A DNA stretch of 64,000 nt from Persicitalea sp964500445 (GCA_964500445.1 CAZCOG010000020.1:1-64000); one strand, 5' to 3'; counted from the stretch's first letter, positions 20,015 through 29,516 are shown. A program made the numbers and translations. Notes: generated by a model not told the origin, from the letters alone.

Positions 20015-23000
20015 TTACAGCCACTCGTCGAGCCAAACTTTATAGTTTTCTAAAAACTTACCGTAAGCGACCTGCAAATCTGGTAAAGCTTTGGCGAGGG
20101 TACTGGTATCATTGGTCTTCAAGCGACCTTCGGCGTCGCGGGCTATTTCGGCAACCTGCATTACACCCACGGTACCCGCGCTGCCTTTCAAAGTATGAAG
20201 ATGACTTTTTATGGTAGGAATATCATTTTGTTCGTAGGCGGTGAGGGCTTCACCAACCAGTTCGTTGGATTCATTGACAAAATCTTCGTACACCGATAGC
20301 ACGAGTTCCTTACCACCGATCTGTTTCAGTTGGTTCACGATCTCCCGGTCCAGCACGGGCAACGCAATCTCTTTGGCCAGAGCACGTTGCTTGTCGGTCA
20401 TCTGGCGGTCAGGTACTTTCCCGACGATTTCCTGCACTTTGGCGATGAGTTTTTGGGCACGAATAGGCTTGGCCACGTAGTCGTCCATACCCTGGCTCAG
20501 GAAGCGCTCGCGGTCTTCCTTCATGGAGTAGGCCGTCATGGCTACCACGGGCGGGAAGGGGTTATCGGGCGTGCCCTTGCCGTACTTTTCGCGTAGTTTC
20601 TGGGTAGTTTCAACGCCATCCATGTCGGGCATTTGTATGTCCATGAACACGATGTCGTAATATTCGTCGGGCGAGGCCATCACGCGCTCCATCTTCTCGA
20701 TAGCCTCGAAGCCGCTCTCGGCGGTATCGACCACGCAGCCCGCTTTTTTCAGGATTTCACTGGCTACCTTCCGGTTGACCATGTTATCATCTACCAGCAA
20801 AATGGTAGGATGATAACTCTCAAAGACATCGTCGATGAAAGCTTCTTCTTCCTGCTCGACTACCGACGAAGGTGCGATAGTTGTTTCTTTGGCCTCGAAA
20901 GTGAACCAGAACATACTACCTTCATCTGTTTCGGATACTACGCCGATATCACCGTTCATCAGTTGGCAAAGCTGTTTGGAAATGGCTAGTCCCAGACCGG
21001 TGCCGCCGTATGATTTCTGCGAAGAATTATCCAGTTGCGTGAAAGAATTGAAAAGCATTTTCTGGTCTTCTTCCGAAATACCGATGCCGGAATCGTATAC
21101 CTCCACTTTGATCAGATTGGTCGTACCGCTTTTCTTTTCCAGTTTCACATTAACCCGGACCTCGCCGTTTTCGGTGAATTTCAGGGCATTAGAAGTCAGG
21201 TTCGACAGGATTTGCAGCAGTCGCGTCTGGTCGGCGATCACATACTTAGGTAGTTTTGGGCCAAGCTTATAGGTCAGTGTGTTGCCTTTGTTGCGGGCGG
21301 TTTGGGCGAAGAGCGATACCAGCTTCTCCATCAGTTCTTCCAGCGACAGTGGTAGTTCGTGCAGGGCCATTTTACCCGCTTCGATCTTGGACAGGTCGAG
21401 AATATCATTCAGGATGTGCAGCAGCGTCTCGGACGAGCGGCGGACGGTCTGGACGTAGTCGCGCTGCTCATCGTCGAGTTTGGTATTGCTCAGCAGATCG
21501 ACCATCCCGATCACACCATTCATGGGCGTACGGATTTCGTGACTCATGTTGGCCAGGAATCCTTCTTTTACTTTAAGCGAATGCTCAGCCTGCTCTTTGG
21601 CTTTGAGAAGTTCCAGCTCGTTACGTTTGAGGGCCGTAATGTCGCGGGCCAGCACGGCAATTTCGGAAGGCCGCCCGTTTTCATCGTTGAACATCAACAT
21701 ATTGAACATAAACTGCCGGATATTCCCGCCTTTCACGCGAAGATTTCCCTCGATGTTGCGCAAACTACCATCCCGACGCAGTTTCATCAGGGCGCGGTGG
21801 ATTAGTTGCCGATCGTCGAAGAAATCAGTGATCGGGCGGCCCAGTACTTCTTCCGCCGTGTAGCCCGTGCGTTTCAGCACCGACGGGCTGATCATCGTAA
21901 TGATGCCCTGGCGATCCATGCGACAATAAATATCCTGCAGATTGACGAATATCCCCCGGAAGACTTCCTCGCTTTGCCGAAGTGACAACTCGGCATTCTT
22001 GCGCCTTGTCACGTCGCGGGCAATGCCGGACACTTCTTCGATCACCCCTCCCTCGAACAAAATCGGGTTCAGATAAAATTCAAGCCAAAGTTCTGTGTCC
22101 TCGCGGGTGTGAATCTTCATTTCAAAGTACTGCAGCTTGCCACGGAAGGCGTCGCGGTAGCGCCGCTCTAGCTCCCTTCGGTTTTCGGGGCTCATCATCC
22201 GCCAGCCCAGTTTTTCGGTACTGACGTGCAGTGCGGGCGCTGTATTGAGCTGACTCTCGATGAGATTGGAGTAGTTTTTATTGAAGGAGGTCAGTTGCAA
22301 ACTTTTGTTTACCGACCAAATCAGATGCGAACTACTGTCGAAAATGGCGTTGAGCCGGGCGGCGTACTTGGCCAGTTCTTCCTCGCTCTGCTTCCGGGCA
22401 ATGGCCAGGGCCACTTGCCCCGAAATAAATTCCAGTAGTTCGAGGTCGCGGGCGTCGTAATTGTTGGGGTTGTCGTACGACTTCACGCCAATGATTCCCG
22501 TAACGCGGTCGCCGATGCGAAGCGGAACAGTGAGCAATACCTCCGGCGTGGTTCCATATAGATAGAGGCTATTGGTTCGGGCCAGCTGCTCGATGTCCTC
22601 GTGGTACAAAAACAGCGGACGATTAGAAGCGATGGCGTACTCCGTGAGACCATTACCCAGTCGCCGTTTGGTAAAGCGCAACCCCTGAAAGTACTCATCT
22701 ACATAATATGGAAAGTACAGAAAGCTCTTGGACTGGTCGTAGAGGGCAATGAAAAAATTGCGGACGTCAATGATCTTGCCCAATTCCTCGTGGATATTTC
22801 CGTAAAGTTCATCAAGATTGTCGGTACTGATGGTCCAGTTGGCGATGCTGTAGTAGAGTTTCTGCGCCCGCTCGGCTCTTATCTTTTCGGTAAAATCGTG
22901 TAGGATGCAGCGGTAAGCCGTAGGCTTGCCATTGTCATAGCGGCAGGTAACGCTGCCCGTCAGAAAGAGCTTGCGCCCGCCTTTGCTGAGAAACACCGTC

Positions 23001-23638
23001 TCGAAGTCCGGTACCGGCTCGCCGCGCTGGATACGGGCCAGTTGGTCGAGGGTACTTTGTTTGTACTCAGGATGCAGAATATCGGACAAGGTGATGGCCG
23101 AAATTTCGTCCTGGGTGTAGCCCACTACCTCGCGCCAGGCGCGGTTGACAAAGATAAACTTGCCGTCGAGCGTGATAAGCTGAATGACATCGCTGGTGTT
23201 GTCCACCAGATCCTGCAATTGGCCATTGGAGCGCGACAGGGCCGATTCCATACGCAGCCGCCGCGTGATGTCATCGCCAACAATTGTGAACGACACGGGA
23301 AATCCCTCTTCTTTCCTGACGAGGAAAGAGTTGATGGTCACGATACGGACTGCGCCCGTCTTGGTGTGCAACGGAATTTCACGGCGGTCGATCCTGACGT
23401 CGCGATAAACACCGTCTTCCAGCAGGTCTTTCACCTCGTCGCGGCTGGCTTCTGGAATCAGAGTATCCAGTAGATTTTTGCCCAAAAGATCAGCCTCTTC
23501 CCAATTTGTTTTCCGCAACAAATAGGGACTCACGGACTGAATTACCAGATCAAGGTCCAGCGTAATGCCAATCAGCCGCAGGTGTTCGAGCGTGGTATTG
23601 ACCGATTTCCAGTCGACGGGAGAAGTTAGGGTTTCCAT
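20015..23638 (-). CDS. hybrid sensor histidine kinase (PAS-PAS-GAF-PAS-PAS-HisKA-HATPase-REC-HPt)
   Basis: 1207 residues without membrane segments, so a soluble sensor. Approximate order: PAS-type domains at 15-135 and 140-260, a GAF domain at 265-415, PAS domains at 430-550 and 560-680, HisKA with the H-box FLANMSHEIRTPMNG near 705, HATPase with the G1/G2 boxes DSGIGI and GGTGLGLAIS at about 810-930, a receiver at about 950-1075 with LLVDDN, VFMDIQMPDMDG and the Lys in VAKPI, and a C-terminal HPt domain with HTLKGSAGTVG near 1145. This is a complete His-Asp-His relay whose final output must be a separate receiver protein. No DNA-binding partner is adjacent. Its own hairpin terminator follows. 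Ligand unknown; PAS domains could bind a cofactor but no specific residues stand out. Confidence 0.93.
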   Translation of the reverse strand: METLTSPVDWKSVNTTLEHLRLIGITLDLDLVIQSVSPYLLRKTNWEEADLLGKNLLDTLIPEASRDEVKDLLEDGVYRDVRIDRREIPLHTKTGAVRIVTINSFLVRKEEGFPVSFTIVGDDITRRLRMESALSRSNGQLQDLVDNTSDVIQLITLDGKFIFVNRAWREVVGYTQDEISAITLSDILHPEYKQSTLDQLARIQRGEPVPDFETVFLSKGGRKLFLTGSVTCRYDNGKPTAYRCILHDFTEKIRAERAQKLYYSIANWTISTDNLDELYGNIHEELGKIIDVRNFFIALYDQSKSFLYFPYYVDEYFQGLRFTKRRLGNGLTEYAIASNRPLFLYHEDIEQLARTNSLYLYGTTPEVLLTVPLRIGDRVTGIIGVKSYDNPNNYDARDLELLEFISGQVALAIARKQSEEELAKYAARLNAIFDSSSHLIWSVNKSLQLTSFNKNYSNLIESQLNTAPALHVSTEKLGWRMMSPENRRELERRYRDAFRGKLQYFEMKIHTREDTELWLEFYLNPILFEGGVIEEVSGIARDVTRRKNAELSLRQSEEVFRGIFVNLQDIYCRMDRQGIITMISPSVLKRTGYTAEEVLGRPITDFFDDRQLIHRALMKLRRDGSLRNIEGNLRVKGGNIRQFMFNMLMFNDENGRPSEIAVLARDITALKRNELELLKAKEQAEHSLKVKEGFLANMSHEIRTPMNGVIGMVDLLSNTKLDDEQRDYVQTVRRSSETLLHILNDILDLSKIEAGKMALHELPLSLEELMEKLVSLFAQTARNKGNTLTYKLGPKLPKYVIADQTRLLQILSNLTSNALKFTENGEVRVNVKLEKKSGTTNLIKVEVYDSGIGISEEDQKMLFNSFTQLDNSSQKSYGGTGLGLAISKQLCQLMNGDIGVVSETDEGSMFWFTFEAKETTIAPSSVVEQEEEAFIDDVFESYHPTILLVDDNMVNRKVASEILKKAGCVVDTAESGFEAIEKMERVMASPDEYYDIVFMDIQMPDMDGVETTQKLREKYGKGTPDNPFPPVVAMTAYSMKEDRERFLSQGMDDYVAKPIRAQKLIAKVQEIVGKVPDRQMTDKQRALAKEIALPVLDREIVNQLKQIGGKELVLSVYEDFVNESNELVGEALTAYEQNDIPTIKSHLHTLKGSAGTVGVMQVAEIARDAEGRLKTNDTSTLAKALPDLQVAYGKFLENYKVWLDEWL

Positions 23639-23785
23639 TTATGTAGTTGCCAGTTGATGGTGGGAAGTGATAAAAATCTACGAATCAGTTTTACCCACTA
23701 ATTTAATCGTAATTTTACATTCTTCCTTCATAGAAATAGTCAATTGTTCACTCACCGGGCAGGCGTTCCTGTCACCCTTTCAATA

Positions 23786-24556
23786 TTGACCCGAGTTCGT
23801 CCCAAGAAATCCCTCGGCCAGCATTTTCTTCGTGATCAGGGCATTGCCCGCCGCATTGTAGATAGTCTGGTACCTCATCAGGGCTACCAGACAGTACTGG
23901 AAATCGGCCCTGGTATGGGCGTTTTGACGCAGTACTTATTACAGAACGACGCCTACGAAACCCATGTTATCGAGATAGACCGTGATTCGGTACCGTATCT
24001 CAAACAGCACTACCCCACTCTCGCGCCGCGCGTGATCGAGGGCGACTTCCTGCGCTGGAATCTTTCCGGTCTTACAGAGGGAAAAGTCGCCATCATTGGA
24101 AATCTCCCCTACAATATTTCTTCGCAGATTTTCTTTCGCATTATCGAACAGCGCGATCAGGTACCCGAGATTGTGTGTATGCTGCAAAAGGAAGTGGCCC
24201 GCCGGCTCGCATCTCCGCCCGGCAATAAAGAATATGGTATCCTGAGCGTGTATCTGCAGGCTTTTTACCACATCGAGTACCTGTTCAGTGTGCCGCCGGG
24301 AGCTTTCGATCCTCCACCCAAAGTACAGTCGGGCGTGATTCGGCTGCTGCGTAACGAGACAATGCAGCTGCCCTGCGATGAGAAGCTTTTTTTCCGGGTG
24401 ATCAAGACGGGCTTCAATCAGCGGCGCAAAACTCTGCGCAACGCCCTGAAACCGCTGGGCGTGGAACTGGACTCGCCCTACCTCGACCAACGCGCCGAGC
24501 AACTGAGCGTGGCGGATTTTGTGGCCCTGACGAATTTGGTAGAAAAAGCTCTTTAG
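23786..24556 (+). CDS. rsmA: 16S rRNA (adenine1518/1519-N6) dimethyltransferase
   Basis: About 256 residues. The N-terminal RPKKSLGQHFLRDQ and the SAM-binding VLEIGPGMGVLTQYLL are diagnostic of RsmA (KsgA); the catalytic motif IV is NLPYNISSQIFF, and the C-terminal FNQRRKTLRNAL matches the family. It dimethylates two adjacent adenines at the 3' end of 16S rRNA late in 30S assembly. There is no ATG in this frame upstream of the conserved region. I chose TTG at 23786, which places MTRVRPKKSLGQHF as in relatives; TTG at 23744 would add 14 unconserved residues. The gene is divergent from the histidine kinase, and its stop codon lies within the left arm of the inverted repeat at 24553. Confidence 0.93.
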   Translation: MTRVRPKKSLGQHFLRDQGIARRIVDSLVPHQGYQTVLEIGPGMGVLTQYLLQNDAYETHVIEIDRDSVPYLKQHYPTLAPRVIEGDFLRWNLSGLTEGKVAIIGNLPYNISSQIFFRIIEQRDQVPEIVCMLQKEVARRLASPPGNKEYGILSVYLQAFYHIEYLFSVPPGAFDPPPKVQSGVIRLLRNETMQLPCDEKLFFRVIKTGFNQRRKTLRNALKPLGVELDSPYLDQRAEQLSVADFVALTNLVEKAL

Positions 24557-24579
24557 GTCATTAGGCATTAGGTTGTTAG
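24553..24579. repeat. 27-bp terminal inverted repeat, left arm
   Basis: Matches the reverse complement of 25080-25106 at 24 of 27 positions. It is built of TTAGG/TTGTTAG words, overlaps the rsmA stop codon, and together with the right arm frames the four-helix-bundle gene. Confidence 0.75.
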
Positions 24580-24628
24580 CCCTGTTGCCAATAGTATCAG
24601 AAGCACTGCTTTTGCAAGTTGATGTTTT

Positions 24629-24979
24629 CTATACCAACTTTCTGATGAAAGTGTTGATCATTCGGCGAATCTCTACCAGTTCGTTGTAAAGCGAGTCGAA
24701 ATCTCTTTCTGAGATGTATTGCAGGTCTTTTGAGAGAATTAACTGATATTCCAGTTCTGCAGCAGAACCCATCGCTATGTTGATGAAGCGGGCAAAATCC
24801 GGGTTAGAGTTTTTACCGCACCCTTCGGCAATATTCGTGGGAATTGAACTGGCCGAACGGCGCATTTGGGAGGTCAGGCCGTAAAGCTCTTCTTTTGGAA
24901 ACGTTTTGGTGGATTCGTAGATTCTCAGCGTGAACTCGTGACTCCTTTGCCAAATCTTCAATTCTTGAAAAACACGCAT
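24629..24979 (-). CDS. four-helix-bundle protein (S23 / 23S rRNA intervening-sequence protein family)
   Basis: 116 residues, almost entirely helical. It starts MRVFQELKIWQRSHEF and has the family signature YGLTSQMRRSASSIPTNIAEG followed by FARFINIAMGSAAELEYQL. These small proteins are encoded in intervening sequences of some 23S rRNA genes and as stand-alone copies throughout Bacteroidota; the Avd accessory protein of diversity-generating retroelements shares the fold. No rRNA or reverse transcriptase is present here. The gene lies between 27-bp inverted repeats at 24553 and 25080 that overlap the 3' ends of both neighbours, so the unit looks like a small inserted cassette. Function is unknown; nucleic-acid binding is a family-level guess. 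Confidence 0.88.
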   Translation of the reverse strand: MRVFQELKIWQRSHEFTLRIYESTKTFPKEELYGLTSQMRRSASSIPTNIAEGCGKNSNPDFARFINIAMGSAAELEYQLILSKDLQYISERDFDSLYNELVEIRRMINTFIRKLV

Positions 24980-25079
24980 GATTTTGGGCTGATAGTCTGT
25001 TATCTACTGGTCTATTAGTTGCTATGTTGTATAGAACTTTTGATATCTTATCTTGCCATCCTATGTAGCAGAAAAAAAC

Positions 25080-25106
25080 CTAACAACCTAAAACCTAATA
25101 ACCTAA
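25080..25106. repeat. 27-bp terminal inverted repeat, right arm
   Basis: Reverse complement of 24553-24579 at 24 of 27 positions. It contains the stop codon of the GT9 gene, which ends at 25095. Confidence 0.75.
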
Positions 25107-26078
25107 TTTCTTAATTTCAAAATCAAACGAAAGCTCATTCATGCATTTGAAGTGCCCTTTGGGGCACTTTGCATAGCCAATTTTAGAACAGGGACGGCAG
25201 GACAGGTCATTGTTTTCCAAAATCACGTGCGGCGTCTGGTAAGGGGACATCCCAAAAAGCGGCGTAGTGTTCCCCCAAATCGAGTAGACTTTTTTCTTGA
25301 AAGCCGCCGCAACGTGCATCAGGCCCGTATCATGCGTAAAAATGAATTCTGACTGCCGCACCAGTGAGGCCGACTGGTTAAGGTTGCATTTTCCACAAGC
25401 ATTGAAAATCAGCGTGTCGCCCAGCGCCTGCCTGATTGCTTCGCCCGTCTCGAAGTCTTCTTTTCCGCCCAGCAGTATGGTTGGATAATTGATCTTCCGG
25501 CAGAGTTCCTTCATGCGTGCCAGGGGCAGCCGCTTGGTAGCGTGCTGGCCGCCGATAGCGTATGCTACAAACCCAGCACGGTGCGTGGCTGGCAGCCAGT
25601 CGCGTTCTACTTCGTCGCGGTAGGGAATGAAGTAGTCCAGCCCCCGGTCGTCGTTGATAACGCCCAGCGGGGTGACCGTCGCCATATAGCGGTCCACGAT
25701 ATGGACGAGTGGCATTACATTGAATTTCAGATTCGTCAGCAGCCATTTCTGCATGTTCAGCTTTGGAAAGCTGTACGAACGCGCGCCCAGCGAAAGTTTG
25801 ATCCGTAACGTTCGGAGGTTGGTATGCAGGTCGATAATATAACTGAACTTTTCGCGGCGCAGTTGGGGTAGTAATTCGTTCAGGTTACCATCCAGGTACC
25901 ACGCCTGATCGATATAAGGATTCTCTTCCAGCAGCGACCGATACTGAATTTTGGTAAAATAATGAACCTCCGCATCAGGGTACTGTTGCTTCAGACACCG
26001 CACGACGGGGGTCGTCAGAACGATGTCACCGATGGACGAGAAACGCAGAATCAAGAACTTGGTGGGATTTTTGGACAC
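25095..26078 (-). CDS. glycosyltransferase family 9 (heptosyltransferase-like)
   Basis: 327 residues. The N-terminal FLILRFSSIGDIVLTTPVVR is the GT9 acceptor-domain signature, and the C-terminal THDTGLMHVAAAF with SIWGNTTPLFGM is the nucleotide-sugar binding region seen in WaaC/WaaF relatives. A late cysteine cluster (CRPCSKIGYAKCP) is common in GT9 proteins of this phylum. The enzyme probably adds a sugar to lipopolysaccharide core or a related glycan at the cytoplasmic face of the inner membrane. No other LPS genes are adjacent, so donor and acceptor are open. The final codons overlap the right inverted-repeat arm of the four-helix-bundle cassette. Confidence 0.88.
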   Translation of the reverse strand: MSKNPTKFLILRFSSIGDIVLTTPVVRCLKQQYPDAEVHYFTKIQYRSLLEENPYIDQAWYLDGNLNELLPQLRREKFSYIIDLHTNLRTLRIKLSLGARSYSFPKLNMQKWLLTNLKFNVMPLVHIVDRYMATVTPLGVINDDRGLDYFIPYRDEVERDWLPATHRAGFVAYAIGGQHATKRLPLARMKELCRKINYPTILLGGKEDFETGEAIRQALGDTLIFNACGKCNLNQSASLVRQSEFIFTHDTGLMHVAAAFKKKVYSIWGNTTPLFGMSPYQTPHVILENNDLSCRPCSKIGYAKCPKGHFKCMNELSFDFEIKKLGY

Positions 26079-26266
26079 AGGCGGGGAAAGGTTATTTCTT
26101 TTTCATGGCACGGCCTCGCAAAAATAAAGGAAATCCGCCAGCGTTGTGGGATTATTGGAGATGTTTGCGAAGATTGCTAACTTCACCTGTTTTTGTGGTA
26201 CGGTCAAGTGACTCATATCACAACTTGCCCGTTCAGGCAAGACGCAGTCAAATAAGCTTAACTACC

Positions 26267-26611
26267 ATGCTCGAAGAAATCCTGGACATTAAAAACGACC
26301 GACGCCTCAGCGTATTTCTTTACCGGACAGGTTTCGGCTGCTGGTTACTTTACCTTGCACTCGGTGCCCCGGCTTTACACCTCTACCACCATTACCGCCA
26401 GGATGCGGGCCTATTCTGTATTCTGCTAATGGTGGCCGGTTTTTCGGCCTCGATGGTGTACGAGTCTTATCACAACCGGGTACTTTTCGAACAAAAGAAA
26501 AAGTGGCTGGTTATCAGTTATCTGTTTTTGGCGGGGGTGATTTATCTTCTCGAATTCAGAGATAAGGGCATTTCACTGGACTGGACGCTGGTGCTGCGGT
26601 GGTTTTCCTGA
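26267..26611 (+). CDS. small hypothetical membrane protein
   Basis: 114 residues from the ATG at 26267 (MLEEILDIKNDRRLSVFLYR). An in-frame ATG at 26105 would add a basic, unlikely-looking leader. Three hydrophobic segments are visible (about residues 20-40, 48-66 and 83-97), with a basic loop EQKKK between the second and third. I do not recognise a family. It is divergent from the GT9 gene and followed by about 275 bases in which I see no gene. Confidence 0.6.
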   Translation: MLEEILDIKNDRRLSVFLYRTGFGCWLLYLALGAPALHLYHHYRQDAGLFCILLMVAGFSASMVYESYHNRVLFEQKKKWLVISYLFLAGVIYLLEFRDKGISLDWTLVLRWFS

Positions 26612-26887
26612 GCACGACCCGGGCGCATTGCTCCGGCAATCAGTACTTTGTTTTAGTACCCGAAAATGGGAGATCAACGTGCTGGACCGATCCGCGAAGG
26701 CAGCGAGGTACGAGCCTCTAATCAACTCATAACAAAGGTATTACAAAATAATTCCGGGTACAGTAACGGGATAGTTGCCATTATTCTCGAAATTTGTAAA
26801 ATATAACAAGATTTTAAACAAGTATCTGTTTGATTAACAGTATACAAAGGCATATAGCATGGTGCTTATAGCCTATAAGCTATTTCT

Positions 26888-28318
26888 ATGAAATTAACAT
26901 TTTGGGGAGCCACCCAACAGGTGACGGGCAGTATGTACTTGCTCGAAGTGGACGACTACCGAATCCTGATTGAGTGTGGCCTGAATTTTGACCTGAACGA
27001 AAAGCAAAAAAAAGTCCTTTACGACCAACAGAAAAGCGTTTTCCCTTTTGACCCCACCCTCATAAATACGGTGTTGCTCACGCACGCCCACATCGACCAC
27101 TCCGGCAACATTCCCAATCTGTACAAAGAAGGATTTGAAGGCCAGGTAGTTTGTACCGAAGCGACCTATTCGCTGACGGGTATTTTGCTGGAAAACTCGG
27201 CCATGCTGCATCAGAAAAGGCTGAACACGGCCAACGGCAAGGCATCGAACAAAAAGAAAAAAGGCTCACTCGTCAAAGATTTCCCCCGTGACCTGTACTT
27301 GCAAAAGCATGTCAAGCAGGCGATGGAAAACTTTTTTCCGGTAGCTTTCAACCAGCGGTATCGCATTTCTGACTGTGTAAACGTGACTTACATTCCGGCG
27401 GGGCATTTGCTGGGAGCGGCGCATATTTTGGTGGAAGTACGCGAAAACGGCGAAAAGAAAACGCTTTGCTTCTCGGGCGACGTGGGCCGCAAGAACTACC
27501 CGCTGCTCGTGGACCCGCAGCCCGTCCCGCAGGTGGACTATCTCATCTGCGAAACTACCTACGGCAACCGCATCCACGAGGATATGCGTCCGCCGGGTGA
27601 GGCGCTGATGGATATCATCCAGCGTACCTGTGTGGATATTCCGGGAAGGCTTATTATTCCCACGTTCAGCGTAGGGCGGACACAAGCGCTGCTTTACACG
27701 CTCAACAAGCTTTATCTCGAACACCAGCTTCCACCGCTTAAAGTCTTCACCGACAGCCCACTCAGCTTTGGCAGTACCCGGATTCACCAGAAGTACTCGC
27801 GCTTTCTGAATCAGGAAGCACGGGAATTTAAGGAAGACAACGAGATGCTGTTCGATTTCGAGAATCTGGTGTATATAGAAGGCAACGACGCCAGCAAGGC
27901 CGTTTCCAACTACGCCGAGCCGTGCATTATTATTTCGTCGTCGGGCATGGTGCAGGGCGGGCGCATCGAACACCATATCGCGGCCAATATCGAGAATCCC
28001 TACGCCACAATTTTAATGATCGGTTATGCTTCGGAAGGTACGCTGGGCTGGCGCTTGCTGAACGGACAGGACAGCATCACGATCCAGGGTAAGCAGAAGA
28101 AGGTCTTGGCGAATATTGAAAAAATTGACGTATTTAGCGGCCATGGCGATCGCAATGATCTCCTGGATTTTGTAAAAAACCAGGACGCCGACCAACTGAA
28201 AAATATTTTCCTCATCCACGGCGAAGCCCAGAGTATGCGGGATTTTCGCGACACGCTGGCCGTTAAAGGCTACGAGAAAGTAACAATTCCTGAACGAGGA
28301 CAGGCGTACATTTTGTAA
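26888..28318 (+). CDS. MBL-fold / beta-CASP RNA-processing-type exonuclease
   Basis: 476 residues. The start MKLTFWGATQQVTGSMYLLE and LTHAHIDHSGNIP (HxHxDH) give the metallo-beta-lactamase core; FSGDVGRKNYPLL supplies a later metal ligand. From about residue 240 a beta-CASP domain is inserted (PTFSVGRTQALLYTLNKL), and the C-terminal zinc-dependent RNA-specificity region includes SSSGMVQGGRIEHH and VFSGHGDRNDLLDF. The family contains CPSF73-like and archaeal-type RNases that cut or trim RNA. A basic insertion (KASNKKKKGS) near residue 120 is unusual and could contact RNA. Transcribed alone; the next gene starts 244 bases on, after an inverted repeat. Confidence 0.88.
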   Translation: MKLTFWGATQQVTGSMYLLEVDDYRILIECGLNFDLNEKQKKVLYDQQKSVFPFDPTLINTVLLTHAHIDHSGNIPNLYKEGFEGQVVCTEATYSLTGILLENSAMLHQKRLNTANGKASNKKKKGSLVKDFPRDLYLQKHVKQAMENFFPVAFNQRYRISDCVNVTYIPAGHLLGAAHILVEVRENGEKKTLCFSGDVGRKNYPLLVDPQPVPQVDYLICETTYGNRIHEDMRPPGEALMDIIQRTCVDIPGRLIIPTFSVGRTQALLYTLNKLYLEHQLPPLKVFTDSPLSFGSTRIHQKYSRFLNQEAREFKEDNEMLFDFENLVYIEGNDASKAVSNYAEPCIIISSSGMVQGGRIEHHIAANIENPYATILMIGYASEGTLGWRLLNGQDSITIQGKQKKVLANIEKIDVFSGHGDRNDLLDFVKNQDADQLKNIFLIHGEAQSMRDFRDTLAVKGYEKVTIPERGQAYIL

Positions 28319-28322
28319 TATT

Positions 28323-28503
28323 TTGTTTAGAGTTTAGGTGTTTAGTAGTTTAGAAAGGCGCATTGGAAATCAAATCGAGTGAGAGTGTTTTGATCTGGCT
28401 TTGTGTTTATTGAAATCGCCAAGCCATACAAACAAACTTTCCTCTTTTACGTGTGGGTAATATTCAATCAATTTGCCCAGCTAAGCACCTAAACTCTAAA
28501 CAA
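28323..28503. repeat. intergenic inverted repeat with 18-bp perfect arms
   Basis: 28323-28340 and 28486-28503 are perfect reverse complements (TTGTTTAGAGTTTAGGTG and its complement), 145 bases apart. They sit between the MBL/beta-CASP gene and accA. The same vocabulary (TTTAG, TTAGG) occurs in the arms at 1220-1300 and 24553/25080. Confidence 0.75.
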
Positions 28504-28562
28504 TTAAGCCCCTACTCTCCGCATCAATTAAACAATTACACGATTTAACAATTCCACAATAA

Positions 28563-29516
28563 ATGCGGACTTACCTAGATTTTGAAAAACCTATCGCCGA
28601 GCTGGACAACAAACTGGCGGATATGCGGCGGTTGGCCGAAGAAAGTACCATCGATGTATCGGCCGCGACGGCGGCGCTGGAAAGCGGAATTGCCAAGCTA
28701 CGGCAGGAAATTTTCGACAACCTCACCCGCTGGCAGCGCGTGCAGTTGTCGCGCCACCCCGACCGCCCCTATACCTACGAGTACATTCAGCTTATGTGCG
28801 ACGAGTTTATAGAACTGCACGGCGATCGGCAGGTGCGCGACGATCCGGCGATGATCGGCGGCTTTGCCAATCTCGATGGCCAGGGCGTGATGATCATCGG
28901 GCAGCAAAAGGGCCGCAACACCAAGCAGCGGCAGCACCGCAATTTCGGGATGCCCAATCCCGAAGGCTACCGCAAAGCCCTGCGCCTGATGAAATTGGCC
29001 GAGAAATTCAACAAACCCATCATTACGCTCATCGACACGCCGGGTGCATTTCCCGGCCTGGAAGCCGAGGAGCGCGGGCAGGGCGAAGCCATCGCCCGCA
29101 ATTTGAAGGAGATGTTTATGCTCAAAGTACCGGTAATCTGCATCGTGATCGGCGAAGGTGCCTCGGGCGGGGCGCTGGGCATTGCCATCGGCGACCGCGT
29201 GATGATGCTCGAAAACACCTGGTACTCCGTTATATCGCCCGAAAACTGCTCGACTATCCTGTGGCGCAGCTGGGATTACAAAGAACAGGCTGCCGACGCC
29301 ATGAAGGTCACCGCCCGCGACATGAAAGCCAATGGCCTCATCGACGAGATCGTGCCAGAACCACTCGGTGGGGCGCACCTCGACCACGTTGGTATGGCCA
29401 CTATTCTGAAGGGCGTCATTCTCGATCATTTGGGCCAATTATCACAACTTTCTCCCGAGGAGCGTATCAGTCAGCGCATCGAAAAATTCTGCGACATGGG
29501 AGTCGTGGTTGAATGA
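28563..29516 (+). CDS. accA: acetyl-CoA carboxylase carboxyltransferase subunit alpha
   Basis: 317 residues, the normal length of stand-alone AccA. The start YLDFEKPIAELDNKL, then ELHGDRQVRDDPAMIGG, GQQKGRNT, IDTPGAFPGLEAEERGQ and IGEGASGGALGI are the characteristic blocks; the Gly-rich segments form the oxyanion holes that hold carboxybiotin and acetyl-CoA. With AccD it transfers CO2 from biotin-BCCP to acetyl-CoA, making malonyl-CoA for fatty-acid synthesis. accD is not in the window. The HAD gene starts 6 bases after its stop and the site-2 protease overlaps that in turn, so the three are probably one transcript. Confidence 0.97.
   Translation: MRTYLDFEKPIAELDNKLADMRRLAEESTIDVSAATAALESGIAKLRQEIFDNLTRWQRVQLSRHPDRPYTYEYIQLMCDEFIELHGDRQVRDDPAMIGGFANLDGQGVMIIGQQKGRNTKQRQHRNFGMPNPEGYRKALRLMKLAEKFNKPIITLIDTPGAFPGLEAEERGQGEAIARNLKEMFMLKVPVICIVIGEGASGGALGIAIGDRVMMLENTWYSVISPENCSTILWRSWDYKEQAADAMKVTARDMKANGLIDEIVPEPLGGAHLDHVGMATILKGVILDHLGQLSQLSPEERISQRIEKFCDMGVVVE

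Noticed and set aside
24629..24979. Avd accessory gene of a diversity-generating retroelement
   Set aside because: No reverse transcriptase, template repeat or variable repeat is near; the protein fits the wider S23/four-helix-bundle family.
26612..26887. Possible tRNA or small RNA in the spacer
   Set aside because: I could not form a cloverleaf or a stable long hairpin with a T-run; nothing beyond ordinary spacer is supported.
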